Of a stretch of 64,000 nucleotides of DNA, positions 18,183 to 27,057 are shown piece after piece. The notes under the pieces are model-generated. The model was not told where the DNA came from, did not search any database, and saw nothing but the letters and a program-made list of their open reading frames with translations. The stretch spans positions 58,310-122,309 of the forward strand of contig NZ_QWJJ01000016.1 in the NCBI RefSeq assembly GCF_003575965.1. The letters run 5' to 3'. The position numbers and the translations under genes were made by a program. Within the stretch, counting starts at the first letter, position 1, and the number at the start of each line of letters is the position of its first letter. The stretch comes from Pseudooceanicola sediminis (GTDB lineage Bacteria > Pseudomonadota > Alphaproteobacteria > Rhodobacterales > Rhodobacteraceae).

Positions 18183-18217
18183 ACGTAAACCGTATCTGCA
18201 TGACAAATTAATGTCAA
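18174..18217 (-). promoter_or_regulatory. Promoter with overlapping palindromic operator for the small RNA
   Basis: TTGACA, 17 bases, TACGGT, immediately overlapped by TTTACGTTAGCGTCAA (18189-18174), an imperfect palindrome matching at 6 of 8 positions between arms. The layout (operator at minus-10 to plus-8) resembles sites for MerR-type regulators such as LiuR, whose sites contain ACGT-AAA/TTGACG elements, but the match is from memory. Confidence 0.45.
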
Positions 18218-18289
18218 CGAAATGAGTCCCCATCAGGCGCGCGTTGGCATCACCCGACGCGCCTTCTCCGCGGTGCGGTGCGGCCCCTG

Positions 18290-18883
18290 CTAAGACGGGG
18301 CGTCGCGCATCGGAAAGCGGTCCGCGCCAAGGGGGGAGCGCGCGTGCAACCATGCGATCTGGACATCACTTTCGACCGCCTCGGGAAAGGCGCGACGGAC
18401 ATGGGCGATGGCCTGATCTGCCGGCATTCCGCGTTCGATCAACACCAGCGCGGTGACCAGACCACTGCGCCCAGCCCCGTACTGGCAGGTGATGGCGAAG
18501 GTGCCGCCCCGGTTCAGCATCGCATGCAGGCGTTGCCGCAGCACCTGCCAACGGCCCAGAAAGGCCGCGTCCGGCGCGGCGTAATCGCGGATCGGCAGCA
18601 GGATGGCGTCGATCCCCGCGTGCACCAGCGCATCGTAACCCTGTTGCAGCGCACCTTCGGGCAGTTCGCCGGGTTCGGGCAGCAGCAAACAGACCTCTGC
18701 ACCCATGGCGCTGATGCGGTGCAGCGTCAGTTCCATCCGTGCGGGATCTATATAGGCGCGCCCGTCGATCCCGCTGTCCAGGCCCGGAAAGCCCGCCATC
18801 ACCACGTTGCCGCCACCCGGAATCGCGACGCGGGCGCGCACGGATCCCTCGTCAGGGTTGTCGGTGTCGAGGGGCTGGGTCAC
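18290..18883 (-). CDS. Protein-tyrosine-phosphatase-like protein
   Basis: The 197-residue cytoplasmic protein has the P-loop C-x5-R signature at C133 (CQYGAGRSG), preceded by LPIRDYAAP in which D100 could be the general acid, and a region DARMELTLHRI-like with residues of dual-specificity folds. The C-x5-R-S/T core shows it can bind phosphate; whether the substrate is protein, lipid or nucleotide is unknown. The GTG at 18883 with AGGA about nine bases upstream is the best start; ATG codons further upstream lie inside the divergent GntR gene. It shares a 125-base promoter region holding a palindromic operator with that regulator, which probably controls it. Confidence 0.78.
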   Translation of the reverse strand: MTQPLDTDNPDEGSVRARVAIPGGGNVVMAGFPGLDSGIDGRAYIDPARMELTLHRISAMGAEVCLLLPEPGELPEGALQQGYDALVHAGIDAILLPIRDYAAPDAAFLGRWQVLRQRLHAMLNRGGTFAITCQYGAGRSGLVTALVLIERGMPADQAIAHVRRAFPEAVESDVQIAWLHARSPLGADRFPMRDAPS

Positions 18884-18936
18884 GGGCCTATCCTTGTTTC
18901 GGGCGGCTGGGTCGTTTCCAGATCTTAACGTTTGGT

Positions 18937-18950
18937 ATACAGTCGTGTAT
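18937..18950. promoter_or_regulatory. Palindromic operator between phosphatase and GntR genes
   Basis: ATACA-GTCG-TGTAT is a perfect 5-bp inverted repeat in the divergent promoter region, extended by GGT on one side. GntR/FCD regulators typically bind short palindromes of the form (T)TGTATACA, so this is a good candidate for autoregulation by the adjacent GntR protein. Confidence 0.5.
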
Positions 18951-19007
18951 CGCCTTGATAACGCTTTTTTGGCGCCAGTTGCGCCGCACAACCAGGTTAG
19001 TACACCA

Positions 19008-19616
19008 ATGAGACAAAACAGCAGCGACATTGCGGCGGTGATCCGCGAACGGATCTGCCTGCATGCCGGTGCCGAAGAGATGGTGTTGCACGAAGGCCAG
19101 CTGGCCACCGAGTTCGGCGTATCCCGCACCCCCATTCGGCAGGTCCTGCAGATGCTGGCGTACGAAAGCCTGGTTGAAACCCGTTCGGGCATCGGCACCA
19201 TCGTGCCCCCGTTGCTGGCGGCGTCGCGGGACCGCGATGAAACGGCCTTTCGCGCGATACTTGCCGCCGCGGCGGCCTGTCCGTCACCGCACGGCCACAT
19301 CCCGGAAACCGTGCGCCTCAGGCTGGGCGAGGGTCGCCGCGCCCTGCGCGACACCAGGATGTCCGAGGCTCAGGCGCTGTTTGCAAGCCTCGCCGCCCTG
19401 CTGGATGCCACCGTGGCGCTGATCGGGGATCATATCGTCGTTACCGCGCTGCGGGCGGCATATTGGCGTCACATCCGCTGGACCATCGCCCAGGATAGCA
19501 CGACGCGCGCCGCCGCCCTGACCCGACTGCGCCAGTTGATTGCCGATTCCGAAGGTCTGGCAGACGCTGACGATCTGCCCGGCCTGTTGATGCTGCTGAC
19601 GCGCAACGCGATCTGA
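19008..19616 (+). CDS. GntR-family transcriptional regulator
   Basis: The 202-residue protein has an N-terminal winged helix (residues 5-70: IRERICLH, LATEFGVSRTPIRQVLQMLAYESLVETR) and a helical C-terminal FCD-like ligand domain that is somewhat short. The ATG at 19008 gives MRQNSSDIAAV; an open frame continues upstream into the divergent phosphatase and is not used. No strong ribosome site is visible. It lies opposite a phosphatase-like gene across a region with a palindromic site, suggesting that it regulates itself and that gene. The effector is unknown. Confidence 0.86.
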   Translation: MRQNSSDIAAVIRERICLHAGAEEMVLHEGQLATEFGVSRTPIRQVLQMLAYESLVETRSGIGTIVPPLLAASRDRDETAFRAILAAAAACPSPHGHIPETVRLRLGEGRRALRDTRMSEAQALFASLAALLDATVALIGDHIVVTALRAAYWRHIRWTIAQDSTTRAAALTRLRQLIADSEGLADADDLPGLLMLLTRNAI

Positions 19617-19624
19617 AAACGAAA

Positions 19625-19666
19625 ATGCGCCCCGGCCCTGTGTTCGCAAACGCGGGCGGGGCGCAT
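19625..19666. terminator. Bidirectional terminator between GntR and mscS genes
   Basis: ATGCGCCCCG (19625-19634) pairs perfectly with 19657-19666. On the minus strand it is followed by TTTTCGTTTTC, a good terminator for mscS; on the plus strand by CTTGTC, a weaker tail for the GntR gene. Confidence 0.7.
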
Positions 19667-19700
19667 CTTGTCATGCGGTCCAAGGGGCATTCCCGGCAGG

Positions 19701-20585
19701 TCAGTCCACGGTGTTGGCCGTCGATCCCGGTTCGCCGCTGGGCTGCTGCAAAAGGGTCCGCGTGGGGAAGGGGATGTCGATCCCGCCCGCATCCAGCGCT
19801 TCCTTGACCTTGCGCTTCATGTCGGCCTGAAACTGGAACAGCTCGGCACGATCGCACCAGACCCGGACCAGAAAATCGACCGAGAAATCCCCGAGGTTGT
19901 TCACCTGGATAAAGGGCGCGGGCTCTGCGTGGCTGCGCGGATCGGACATGATCGTGTCACGGATGATGTCTTCGGCCTGCTTGAGGTTGCTGCCATAGCC
20001 GACGCCAAAGACCCACTCCGCACGGCGTGTCGGATAGATCGAATAGTTGACGATCGTATTGCCCCACACCTCGCTGTTGGGGATGATGATCTGTGTATTC
20101 GACAGGCTCGCCAGTTCGGTGAAGTTCAGAGAGATGTTCTTGACCGTCCCCATCTGCCCGTTCACTTCGACAAAATCGCCGTTCTTGATCGGGCGGAAAA
20201 AGATGATCATCACGCCGGCGGCAATGTTCGACAGCGTGCCCTGCAGCGCCAGACCGATGGCCAGACCGGCGGCACCGATGACGGCGACCACCGATGTCGT
20301 CTGCACACCAAAGGTGTTCAGCACGAACAGGAACGCAAAGGCGATGATCGCATAACTCAGGATCGAGCCGAGGAATTCGAACAGCGTCTCGTCCAGCCGT
20401 TCGTGGCGCTTGGACAGGTTGGTGATACGACGCTTGGCCCATCCGGCCAGGAACAGGCCCGCCAGCAGGATCAGGACGGCGGCAAGGACATTGCCAAACA
20501 AACTCGCCAAAAAATCCAGCGTCAACAGATCGCCAATGCTCTTGCCGTTCAGGATCTCGGTATTCAGTAAAGTGTCTAGGTTCAT
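19701..20585 (-). CDS. Small-conductance mechanosensitive channel (MscS family)
   Basis: The 294-residue inner-membrane protein has three N-terminal membrane segments (about 25-45, 70-90, 95-125). The third is the Gly/Ala-rich pore helix, [28 protein letters not shown]. It is followed by the beta domain [25 protein letters not shown] and the cytoplasmic vestibule with [17 protein letters not shown]. It opens on membrane tension to release solutes in hypo-osmotic shock. The length matches E. coli MscS. Its start overlaps the phhB stop by four bases, so it belongs to the minus operon from 22070. Confidence 0.94.
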   Translation of the reverse strand: MNLDTLLNTEILNGKSIGDLLTLDFLASLFGNVLAAVLILLAGLFLAGWAKRRITNLSKRHERLDETLFEFLGSILSYAIIAFAFLFVLNTFGVQTTSVVAVIGAAGLAIGLALQGTLSNIAAGVMIIFFRPIKNGDFVEVNGQMGTVKNISLNFTELASLSNTQIIIPNSEVWGNTIVNYSIYPTRRAEWVFGVGYGSNLKQAEDIIRDTIMSDPRSHAEPAPFIQVNNLGDFSVDFLVRVWCDRAELFQFQADMKRKVKEALDAGGIDIPFPTRTLLQQPSGEPGSTANTVD

Positions 20586-20878
20586 GTCAGGATCTGATCC
20601 ATCTTTCTTGCCAGTTTCGCGTCCAGGGCCGTGACCCCGCCCACGTCATGCGTGGTCAGCCTGACCGTAACCTTGTTGTACCCATTGCTCCAGTCCGGGT
20701 GGTGATCCCACTTTTCCGCCCAGAGCGCGGCACGGGTCATGAAGGCGAAGGCTTCGGTGAAATCCGCGAACTTGAATGTCTTTTTCAGGACGTCCTTTTC
20801 AGCGTCGAGTTCCCAGCCTGTCTCATACAACGGGGCCAGCAGCGTCTCGCGGCCGGATTCGCTCAGTTTCTCAGTCAT
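20582..20878 (-). CDS. phhB: 4a-hydroxytetrahydrobiopterin dehydratase (pterin-4a-carbinolamine dehydratase)
   Basis: The 98-residue protein has the family's hallmark block [30 protein letters not shown], with the conserved histidine pair that dehydrates the 4a-carbinolamine. The enzyme recycles pterin cofactor for aromatic amino acid hydroxylases or participates in molybdopterin and pterin chemistry. No phenylalanine hydroxylase gene is in this window. The ATG at 20878 gives the normal length; it overlaps the upstream acyltransferase gene by eight bases and mscS by four. Confidence 0.93.
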   Translation of the reverse strand: MTEKLSESGRETLLAPLYETGWELDAEKDVLKKTFKFADFTEAFAFMTRAALWAEKWDHHPDWSNGYNKVTVRLTTHDVGGVTALDAKLARKMDQILT

Positions 20879-22070
20879 CTTGTTCCTCCTGTGTGTCGCG
20901 GCGGAAAGGTCCATAGGCGGTCAGCACCTCGATATCCTCGTCCACCGCGCGGGCCTCGGCCTGAAGAAATTCTTCGATGGCGTGGGCAAGGCCCGGATTT
21001 GCAATCCAATGCAGTGAATGCGTGTGGGCGGGCAGGTATCCGCGCGCCAGCTTGTGTTCGCCCTGGGCGCCCGCCTCGACGCGCGCCTTACCATGCGCGA
21101 TGGCATAGTCGATGGCCTGATAGTAGCACAATTCGAAATGCAGGCAGGGGTGGTGTTCGGTGCAGCCCCAGTACCGCCCAAATAACACCTCGCGCCCGAT
21201 GAAATTCAGCGCCCCCGCAACATAGCGCCCGTCGCGTTCTGCCAGCACCAGCAGCACGTCGTCGCGCATCGTTTCCTGCACCGCATCGAAGAAGGCCCGC
21301 GTCAGGTAGGGCGTGCCCCACTTGCGATTGCCCGTGTCCGTGTAAAACCGCCAGAAGGCATCCCAATGCTCGGGCTGGATGTCGTCGCCGCTCAGGGCGT
21401 GGATGGTGCCGCCAAAGGCCTGCGCCTGCGCACGTTCCTTGCGGATGTTCTTGCGCTTGCGCGACGACAGACTGGCGAGAAATCCGTCGAAATCCGCGTA
21501 GCCGTCGTTATGCCAGTGGAACTGCTGCGAATGGCGGCGCATCAGTCCCATCGCCTCGCCCGCCTCGGCCTCGGCCTCGGTGCAAAAGGTCACATGCACG
21601 CCCGAAAGATCGTTGTCCGAGGCAAGCTGCACAGCCCCCTGGACAAGCGCCGCTGTTGCCGTCGTCTCGTATGCGGGTTTGACCAGGAACCGCCGCCCGG
21701 TGGCGGGTGTGAACGGCACCGCGATCTGAAGCTTTGGGTAATAGCGCCCGCCCGCCCGTTCAAACGCATCGGCCCAGCTGAAATCAAAGATGTATTCGCC
21801 CTGGCTGTGACCCTTGGCAAACAGGGGTGCGGTGCCGATCAGCGTCTCGCCATCATAGGCCGCAAGGTAATGGGCCTCCCAGCCGGTGCGAGGCCCGACC
21901 GACCCGCTGATCTCCAGCGCGTTCAGGAAACGCCAGGTTGTGAACGGGTCGTTGGGGCGTCCGCCATCGGCCGCTTCGGGGCAGGCGCAGGCATCCCATT
22001 CCGCTTCCTCCAGCCCGCTGATCGCGGACAGGGTGCGGATTTCAATCGTGGTTTCCGGGGCTTTATCCAT
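20871..22070 (-). CDS. GNAT-superfamily acyltransferase, FemAB/COG3146-like
   Basis: The 399-residue cytoplasmic protein matches the conserved proteobacterial family once described as peptidoglycan-related acyltransferase-like: [10 protein letters not shown]-type N-terminus, [47 protein letters not shown], and [33 protein letters not shown] near the C-terminus. The fold is two tandem GNAT-like domains as in Fem transferases, but the substrate is not established. The first gene of the minus operon with phhB and mscS. Confidence 0.82.
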   Translation of the reverse strand: MDKAPETTIEIRTLSAISGLEEAEWDACACPEAADGGRPNDPFTTWRFLNALEISGSVGPRTGWEAHYLAAYDGETLIGTAPLFAKGHSQGEYIFDFSWADAFERAGGRYYPKLQIAVPFTPATGRRFLVKPAYETTATAALVQGAVQLASDNDLSGVHVTFCTEAEAEAGEAMGLMRRHSQQFHWHNDGYADFDGFLASLSSRKRKNIRKERAQAQAFGGTIHALSGDDIQPEHWDAFWRFYTDTGNRKWGTPYLTRAFFDAVQETMRDDVLLVLAERDGRYVAGALNFIGREVLFGRYWGCTEHHPCLHFELCYYQAIDYAIAHGKARVEAGAQGEHKLARGYLPAHTHSLHWIANPGLAHAIEEFLQAEARAVDEDIEVLTAYGPFRRDTQEEQDD

Positions 22071-22103
22071 GCCCCGGACTATCTGTGCCGCGCCGGGGCA
22101 GGA

Positions 22104-22877
22104 TCAAGCGGGAATGGCCGCCGCATAGCCTTCAAAGGTCACATTGTCGGCAAGTTGGCGCGCGTCGGCCTCGGCTGCGGCACTGCGGATCGTCCAGCAC
22201 AGCACCGGCCAGCCCTGTTGGGCAATCTCGCGGACGCGCGCGCGCCCCAGATCTGGCGCGTGGTGGCTGATGAACGATGCGCCCGTGCGCTCCATGTCGG
22301 GGATCGCGGCCAGACGCGCGCAGGTCTCGGGCGACAGCATCGTCCAGTCGCGCGGATCGTAGGCGGCGGTGATCAACCCGCGCGGGGTGTCGGGCATCAG
22401 CTCCGCCATCCGTGCCACGCTATGCGGATTGAACGACATGAAGGCCAGCGGCCCGTCATAGCCCCGCGCGGTTTCGGCGGCCGCCGCTTCAAGTGCGCCG
22501 ATCGCGTCGCCCATCTGCCCGTCCTGATCCTTGATCTCGACCAGCAGCGGCACCCGGCCTGCCACGATCTCAAGCGCTTCGGCAAAGGTCGGAATGCCGC
22601 TGGGGCCATCGTTCAGCAGGGTCGTTGCCAGATCGGCGGCACTCCGGCCCTTGATCGGGCCGGTGTCACCGGTCAGCCGGTCCAGCGTGTTGTCGTGAAA
22701 CACCATCGCCACCCCGTCAGAGGAAGGCTGAAGGTCGATCTCGATTCCGTAACCCGCCGCCACCGCGGCTGCGATGGCCTCGCGGCTGTTTTCCGGTCGC
22801 CCCGCCGCGCGGTCGTGCAGCGCACGGTGGGCGATCGGGGCATGCAGAAAGCTCTGCGGCAGCGGCGGGCGTTGCAT
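22104..22877 (-). CDS. Glycerophosphodiester phosphodiesterase family protein
   Basis: The 257-residue cytoplasmic protein has the GDPD TIM-barrel motifs: AHRALHDRAAGRPENS with the catalytic His, GIEIDLQPSSDG with metal-binding Glu and Asp, MVFHDNTLDRLTG with the second His, and LLVEIKDQDG. It hydrolyses glycerophosphodiesters from phospholipid turnover to glycerol-3-phosphate. There is no signal peptide, so it is the cytoplasmic UgpQ-like type. Its ATG overlaps the RidA stop by one base (TGATG), so the two are co-translated. Confidence 0.9.
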   Translation of the reverse strand: MQRPPLPQSFLHAPIAHRALHDRAAGRPENSREAIAAAVAAGYGIEIDLQPSSDGVAMVFHDNTLDRLTGDTGPIKGRSAADLATTLLNDGPSGIPTFAEALEIVAGRVPLLVEIKDQDGQMGDAIGALEAAAAETARGYDGPLAFMSFNPHSVARMAELMPDTPRGLITAAYDPRDWTMLSPETCARLAAIPDMERTGASFISHHAPDLGRARVREIAQQGWPVLCWTIRSAAAEADARQLADNVTFEGYAAAIPA

Positions 22878-23341
22878 CAGGCGATCTCGAAGATGGCTTC
22901 GATTTCGACGGCGACGCCAAACGGCAGGGCAGCGGCGGATACGGCCGAGCGTGAATGACGGCCCGCGTCGCCCAGCACCTCGACCAGGAAATCCGAGGCG
23001 CCGTTCACCACCTTGGGCTGATCGCCGAAATCGCCGGTAGAGTTGACGAAACCCGTCAGCTTGATCACGCGCTTGAACCTGCTCAGGTCGCCGCCGCAGG
23101 CGGCCTTGGCCTGGGCCAGCAGGCCGATGGCACACAGTTTGGCGGCGGCGGCACCGGCCTCGACATCCATCGTGTCGCCCAGCTTGCCCTGGACCAGGCC
23201 GGTGGCGTCCTGGCTGACCTGACCCGAGACAAAGACCATGTTGCCGACGGTCACGAAAGGCACGTAGTTCGCGGCAGGCGCTGCGGCGACGGGCAGGGTG
23301 ACGCCAAGCTCTGCGAGGCGGGATTCGATGGCATTGGTCAT
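22877..23341 (-). CDS. RidA/YjgF-family protein (longer subfamily)
   Basis: The 154-residue protein belongs to the RidA superfamily, whose founding member deaminates reactive enamine/imine intermediates. Blocks seen: FVTVGNMVFVSGQVSQD, FKRVIKLTGFVNSTGDF and the C-terminal HSRSAVSAAALPFGVAVEIEAIFE. It lacks the arginine in the usual place of RidA proper near residue 105 (the Arg is in GRHSRSA), as in the longer paralogous subgroup, so deaminase activity is uncertain. The ATG at 23341 is preceded by GGAG. The longer frame upstream has no conserved sequence. First gene of a two-gene operon with the GDPD gene. Confidence 0.88.
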   Translation of the reverse strand: MTNAIESRLAELGVTLPVAAAPAANYVPFVTVGNMVFVSGQVSQDATGLVQGKLGDTMDVEAGAAAAKLCAIGLLAQAKAACGGDLSRFKRVIKLTGFVNSTGDFGDQPKVVNGASDFLVEVLGDAGRHSRSAVSAAALPFGVAVEIEAIFEIA

Positions 23342-23691
23342 GGTGTTCTCCGTGTTGGGGCGCTGGATGGTCGCGCCGCTTGCGCGGACGCTACAATCCG
23401 GGGCCGGGATTGCAACCGTCAATGCACCGATTGTCCGCCTCCCTGCCCTGAGGCGCGCGTATCGGATGGCCAGCGGGCCGGGTGCAGGGGCGCAACCCTT
23501 TAGGCACCTGTGTCGTGGTGGCGGCAAACGGGCTCGCCCTGCTGCTGCATGATCGCTTTGCGGCCATTGGCACCGTGCAACACGCGCCTGGTCGCGCAAA
23601 GCCAAGGTGACGACGCGGCGGGCTTGACCGCGATACCTGCGCCGCGGGTTGTGGCGTGGTCAGATGCGGCGCCCACTGCGCGCCCCGGCAC
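23342..23691. other. 350-base gap between RidA and type I secretion genes
   Basis: Both flanking genes are on the minus strand, so the gap holds the RidA-gene promoter and the 3' end of the HlyD gene's transcript. Overlapping open frames on both strands show no recognisable protein and no ribosome site. No clear terminator was seen. Confidence 0.4.
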
Positions 23692-25071
23692 CTAGCCCTC
23701 GCGCATCGCCTTGGCAAAATAATCCGTCAGCGGTTTCAGCAGGTAGGCCAGTGGTGTCCGGTCCTCGGTGCGCAAATAGGCCTCGACCGGCATCCCCGGC
23801 AGCAGGGTCAGGCCCGCAGGCAGCTTGGCCAGGGCGGCCTCGTCCAGCCGGATCTCGACGCGGAAATAGGTCCGCCCCGTCGCCTCGTCGCGGAACGCAT
23901 CCGCAGAGATGCGTGTCAGGTGGCCGGCCAGTTCGGGTGTCGTGCGCCGGTCGAAGGCGGGAAAGCGCAGCATCACCTCCTGCTCCAGATGCAGCGCATC
24001 GATGTGTATGGGCTCGACCTGCGCGGCAATGACCAGGGGGCGGTCCTGCGGCACGAGATACATCAGCGGTTCTGCCGGGCGCAGCACCGATTGCGGCGCA
24101 AAGACGCTGAGGTCATAGACCAGCCCGGCAACGGGCGCAGTGATCTGCAACTTGTCGAGGCGCGCACGCAGGGCACGTCGACGCTCGGCCAGTTCCATTT
24201 CGCGATAGGTCAGGTCGCGCAGGGTTGTGATCGCGCTCTCCTGTCGCTCGGTTTCAAGCTTCAGCAGGTCGAGACCGATCTCGGTGATGCGCCCCTCCGC
24301 CTGGGCTTTCTGGGCGGTCAGGTCACCGATGGCGCCGCGCAAGCGGGCCTCTTCGCGTTGCAGGGCCTGCACGCGGGCAACCTGCGACAACCCCTTTCCC
24401 AGCAGAACGCGCTGTGTTGCCAGTTCCTGTGCGATCAGCGTCAGCTGCGTGTCCAACGCCTGCGACTGGGCCGCGATTCCGGCGATCTGGCTGTTGACCT
24501 GCTGAACGCGCTCATGCACCTGGCTGACCTGTTGCAGCTGGGCCGCGCGCCGCGCCACCAGCAATCGCTCCTGCCCGCTCAGCAGGTCGGCAACCTCGGG
24601 CTGCCGGGTCGCGGCCTCGGCCAGCAGCGGGGGCGGCACCAGGTGGCGCAGCCCGTCGCGCTCGGCCTCCAGACGCGCATGGCGGGCCATCAACTCGAAC
24701 AGCTGCCCCTCGACGATGGCAAGGTCCGACCCGAGGGCGTCTGGTGCCAGCCGCACCAGGACCTCTCCGGCTTCGACCCGCTGGCCTTCGGCAACCAGTA
24801 CGGCCTCCACCACGCCGCCCTCGGGGTGCTGCACCACCTGGCGATTGCGCTCGACCTCCAACTGGCCGGGGGCGACGATTGCCCCGGCGATCCGGGTCAG
24901 CGCCGACCAGCTGCCGAACCCCGCCAGCAGGATCAGCAATGTCACCCCGCCCAACAGCAGCGGAAACCGCACCGAAAACGACCTGTCGCGCCTGCCGTTC
25001 AGGCCGGACCCCTTTGGCAAAGGCGCATCCGGGCTGCCTGACCGGGGTGGTGTCCTTGCGTCACCCGTCAT
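23692..25071 (-). CDS. Type I secretion periplasmic adaptor (HlyD/PrtE family)
   Basis: The 459-residue membrane-fusion protein links the inner-membrane ABC exporter to a TolC-like channel. It has one N-terminal membrane segment (about 36-58, PLLLGGVTLLILLAGFG), a lipoyl-like half QHPEGGVVEAVLVAEGQRV, a long coiled coil (about 130-320 with Q/L/E/A-rich heptads), the second lipoyl half LDKLQITAPVAGLVYDL and the beta-barrel region with LTLLPGMPVEAYL. The start overlaps the exporter stop by four bases (ATGA), confirming a pair. The secreted substrate is not encoded nearby. Confidence 0.92.
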   Translation of the reverse strand: MTGDARTPPRSGSPDAPLPKGSGLNGRRDRSFSVRFPLLLGGVTLLILLAGFGSWSALTRIAGAIVAPGQLEVERNRQVVQHPEGGVVEAVLVAEGQRVEAGEVLVRLAPDALGSDLAIVEGQLFELMARHARLEAERDGLRHLVPPPLLAEAATRQPEVADLLSGQERLLVARRAAQLQQVSQVHERVQQVNSQIAGIAAQSQALDTQLTLIAQELATQRVLLGKGLSQVARVQALQREEARLRGAIGDLTAQKAQAEGRITEIGLDLLKLETERQESAITTLRDLTYREMELAERRRALRARLDKLQITAPVAGLVYDLSVFAPQSVLRPAEPLMYLVPQDRPLVIAAQVEPIHIDALHLEQEVMLRFPAFDRRTTPELAGHLTRISADAFRDEATGRTYFRVEIRLDEAALAKLPAGLTLLPGMPVEAYLRTEDRTPLAYLLKPLTDYFAKAMREG

Positions 25072-26825
25072 TGCACACCCCCCTGCATGCCGCCCTGCAC
25101 GGCACTGCGCCGGATCTGGTCGTGGTTCTGCACCACTTTCCGCAACACGTCGTCACGCGGACCGAAGGCCACGCGATTGCCATCCTCCAGCATCAGCAAA
25201 AGATCGCATTCCTGAATGGCAGCCGGGCGGTGTGCCATGATCATCACCGCGCGCCCCTCGGCCTTCATCGCCCGGATCGCGGTGTTCAGCGCCTCGCTGC
25301 CCTCGTTGTCCAGGTTGGAGTTCGGCTCATCCAGAACCAGCAGCACCGGCGCGCCGTACATCGCCCGCGCCAGGCCGATCCGTTGGATCTGGCCGCCGGA
25401 CAGGCGCGTGCCATGTGGGCGCACGGCCGTGTCATAGCCCTCGGGCATGCGCAGGATCATGTCGTGTGCGTCGGCCGCCCGCGCCGCGGCGACGACCGCC
25501 GCATCGTCCGGAACCTCGGCCATGCGGGCGATATTCTCGGCAATCGTGCCCTCGAACAGCTCCACTCGCTGCGGCAGATAGCCGATCAGCTGGCCCCGCA
25601 CCGTCGCGTCGTAATGCTCCAGCGATGCGCCATCCAGCCGAATGCAGCCGCCCGCGCAGGGCCAGGCGGCGGTCATCGCCCGGGCCAGCGTGGATTTCCC
25701 CGCCCCGGACGGCCCGATCACACCAAGCGCCTGACCGGGCCCGATCGAAAACGTCAGCATCCGCAACGCCGCCATGGAGTGCCCGGGCGGGATCACGGTG
25801 GCTTGCACGACCTCGATATGTGCCTTGGGATGGGGCAGCCCGGTGCGTGGGGCTATGACCGGGACCGCGCCCAGCAAGCGGGCAAGGTTCTGCCAGGCCT
25901 GCCGGGCGCGCAATGCCAGCGGCCATTGCGAAATCAGCATCTCGATCGGCGTCAGCGCCCGCCCCAGCAGGATCGAGCCCGAGATCATGGCCCCCCCCGT
26001 CACTTCGCCGCGCAAAACCAGCCAGGCACCAAGGCCCAGCATCCCCGATTGCAACGCCAGGCGCAGCGACCGCGTCAGCACGGAAAATCCCGCCGTGACA
26101 TCCGTCGCCATGATCTGCTGCGTCAGCGCGCGTCGGCGCATCCGGTGCCAGCGCGCAAAGGCTGCGTCGCCCATTCCCATGGCCCGGATCATGCCGGCCT
26201 CCGTGCGCATCTGGTCGGCCTGCGCCTGGGCGGTGATCGCCGCCCGCAGCGCCTCTTTCTGGGGGGCCTGGCTGCGCATCCTGCTCAGGGCGGCCACCCC
26301 GATCAGCACGGCGCCCCCGCCCAGGGCCATCAGGCCCAGCAGGGGGTGAAACAGGGCGATTGCCCCCAGGAAAAGCGGTGTGAAAGGCAGGTCGAACAGG
26401 GCCGCCGGCACCGGAGAGGCCAGCAAACGCTGGATCGCCTCCACGTCTTGCAGGGCGGTGTCGGCATCCGGGTCGCGTTGTATCGCGCTCTGACGCAGCG
26501 CCGCGTCATAGGCACGCGGATCCAGCGTCGCCTGAAACCGAGCACCGATCCGCGACAGGATTCGCCCCCGCACCAGGTCCAGCACCCCCATGTTCAGATA
26601 CAGGAATGCGGCCAGGATCGTCAGGGCCAGCAGCGTCTCGACGGAACGCGAGGTCAGAACCCGGTCGTAGACCAGCAACATGTACAGCGGGCCGGTCAGC
26701 ATCAACAGGTTGGCAAACACCGAAAACAGCCCCGCAGCCCAGTACAGGCCCCGGCTCCTGCGCCGCAGGTCGCGCAATTCCTGCGCCCCGGCTTCGGTTT
26801 TGCGATCTCGGTTTTGCTGCCGCAC
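25068..26825 (-). CDS. Type I secretion ABC exporter, ATPase/permease (PrtD-like)
   Basis: The 585-residue protein fuses six membrane helices (about 30-310) to a nucleotide-binding domain with Walker A GPSGAGKST near 370, signature LSGGQ near 473, and Walker B VLLVLDEP near 493 followed by NSNLD and a MAHRPAAI H-loop. No N-terminal C39 peptidase domain is present, so it belongs to the RTX-protein exporter type (PrtD, AprD), which recognises C-terminal uncleaved signals. It is divergent from mlaA. Neither a TolC gene nor an RTX cargo is in the window. Confidence 0.93.
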   Translation of the reverse strand: MRQQNRDRKTEAGAQELRDLRRRSRGLYWAAGLFSVFANLLMLTGPLYMLLVYDRVLTSRSVETLLALTILAAFLYLNMGVLDLVRGRILSRIGARFQATLDPRAYDAALRQSAIQRDPDADTALQDVEAIQRLLASPVPAALFDLPFTPLFLGAIALFHPLLGLMALGGGAVLIGVAALSRMRSQAPQKEALRAAITAQAQADQMRTEAGMIRAMGMGDAAFARWHRMRRRALTQQIMATDVTAGFSVLTRSLRLALQSGMLGLGAWLVLRGEVTGGAMISGSILLGRALTPIEMLISQWPLALRARQAWQNLARLLGAVPVIAPRTGLPHPKAHIEVVQATVIPPGHSMAALRMLTFSIGPGQALGVIGPSGAGKSTLARAMTAAWPCAGGCIRLDGASLEHYDATVRGQLIGYLPQRVELFEGTIAENIARMAEVPDDAAVVAAARAADAHDMILRMPEGYDTAVRPHGTRLSGGQIQRIGLARAMYGAPVLLVLDEPNSNLDNEGSEALNTAIRAMKAEGRAVMIMAHRPAAIQECDLLLMLEDGNRVAFGPRDDVLRKVVQNHDQIRRSAVQGGMQGGVQ

Positions 26826-27057
26826 GATATGCGCCTTTCCGCCTATTCAGATTTCCGGGTTTCCCGTCATATGCCATCGCAATAGACTGCGCCTGCGGCA
26901 TGCCGTACTGGCTCGGGCCGATCCGATTTGTCGCCAATTGGCCACAGGAATCGCGCTCGCCCACTATTGCTATGGCCCCAATGCGCTTAAGGATTAGATA
27001 AACGTGGGCCGCAATTGGCGGCGCGCTCATATGGGATTTAACACGAATGTTCTCTGC

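Noticed and set aside
17474-18217. 247-residue minus-strand frame across the peroxiredoxin gene
   Set aside because: It is mostly antisense to the peroxiredoxin gene and passes through an intrinsic terminator; the promoter at its start fits a small RNA better.
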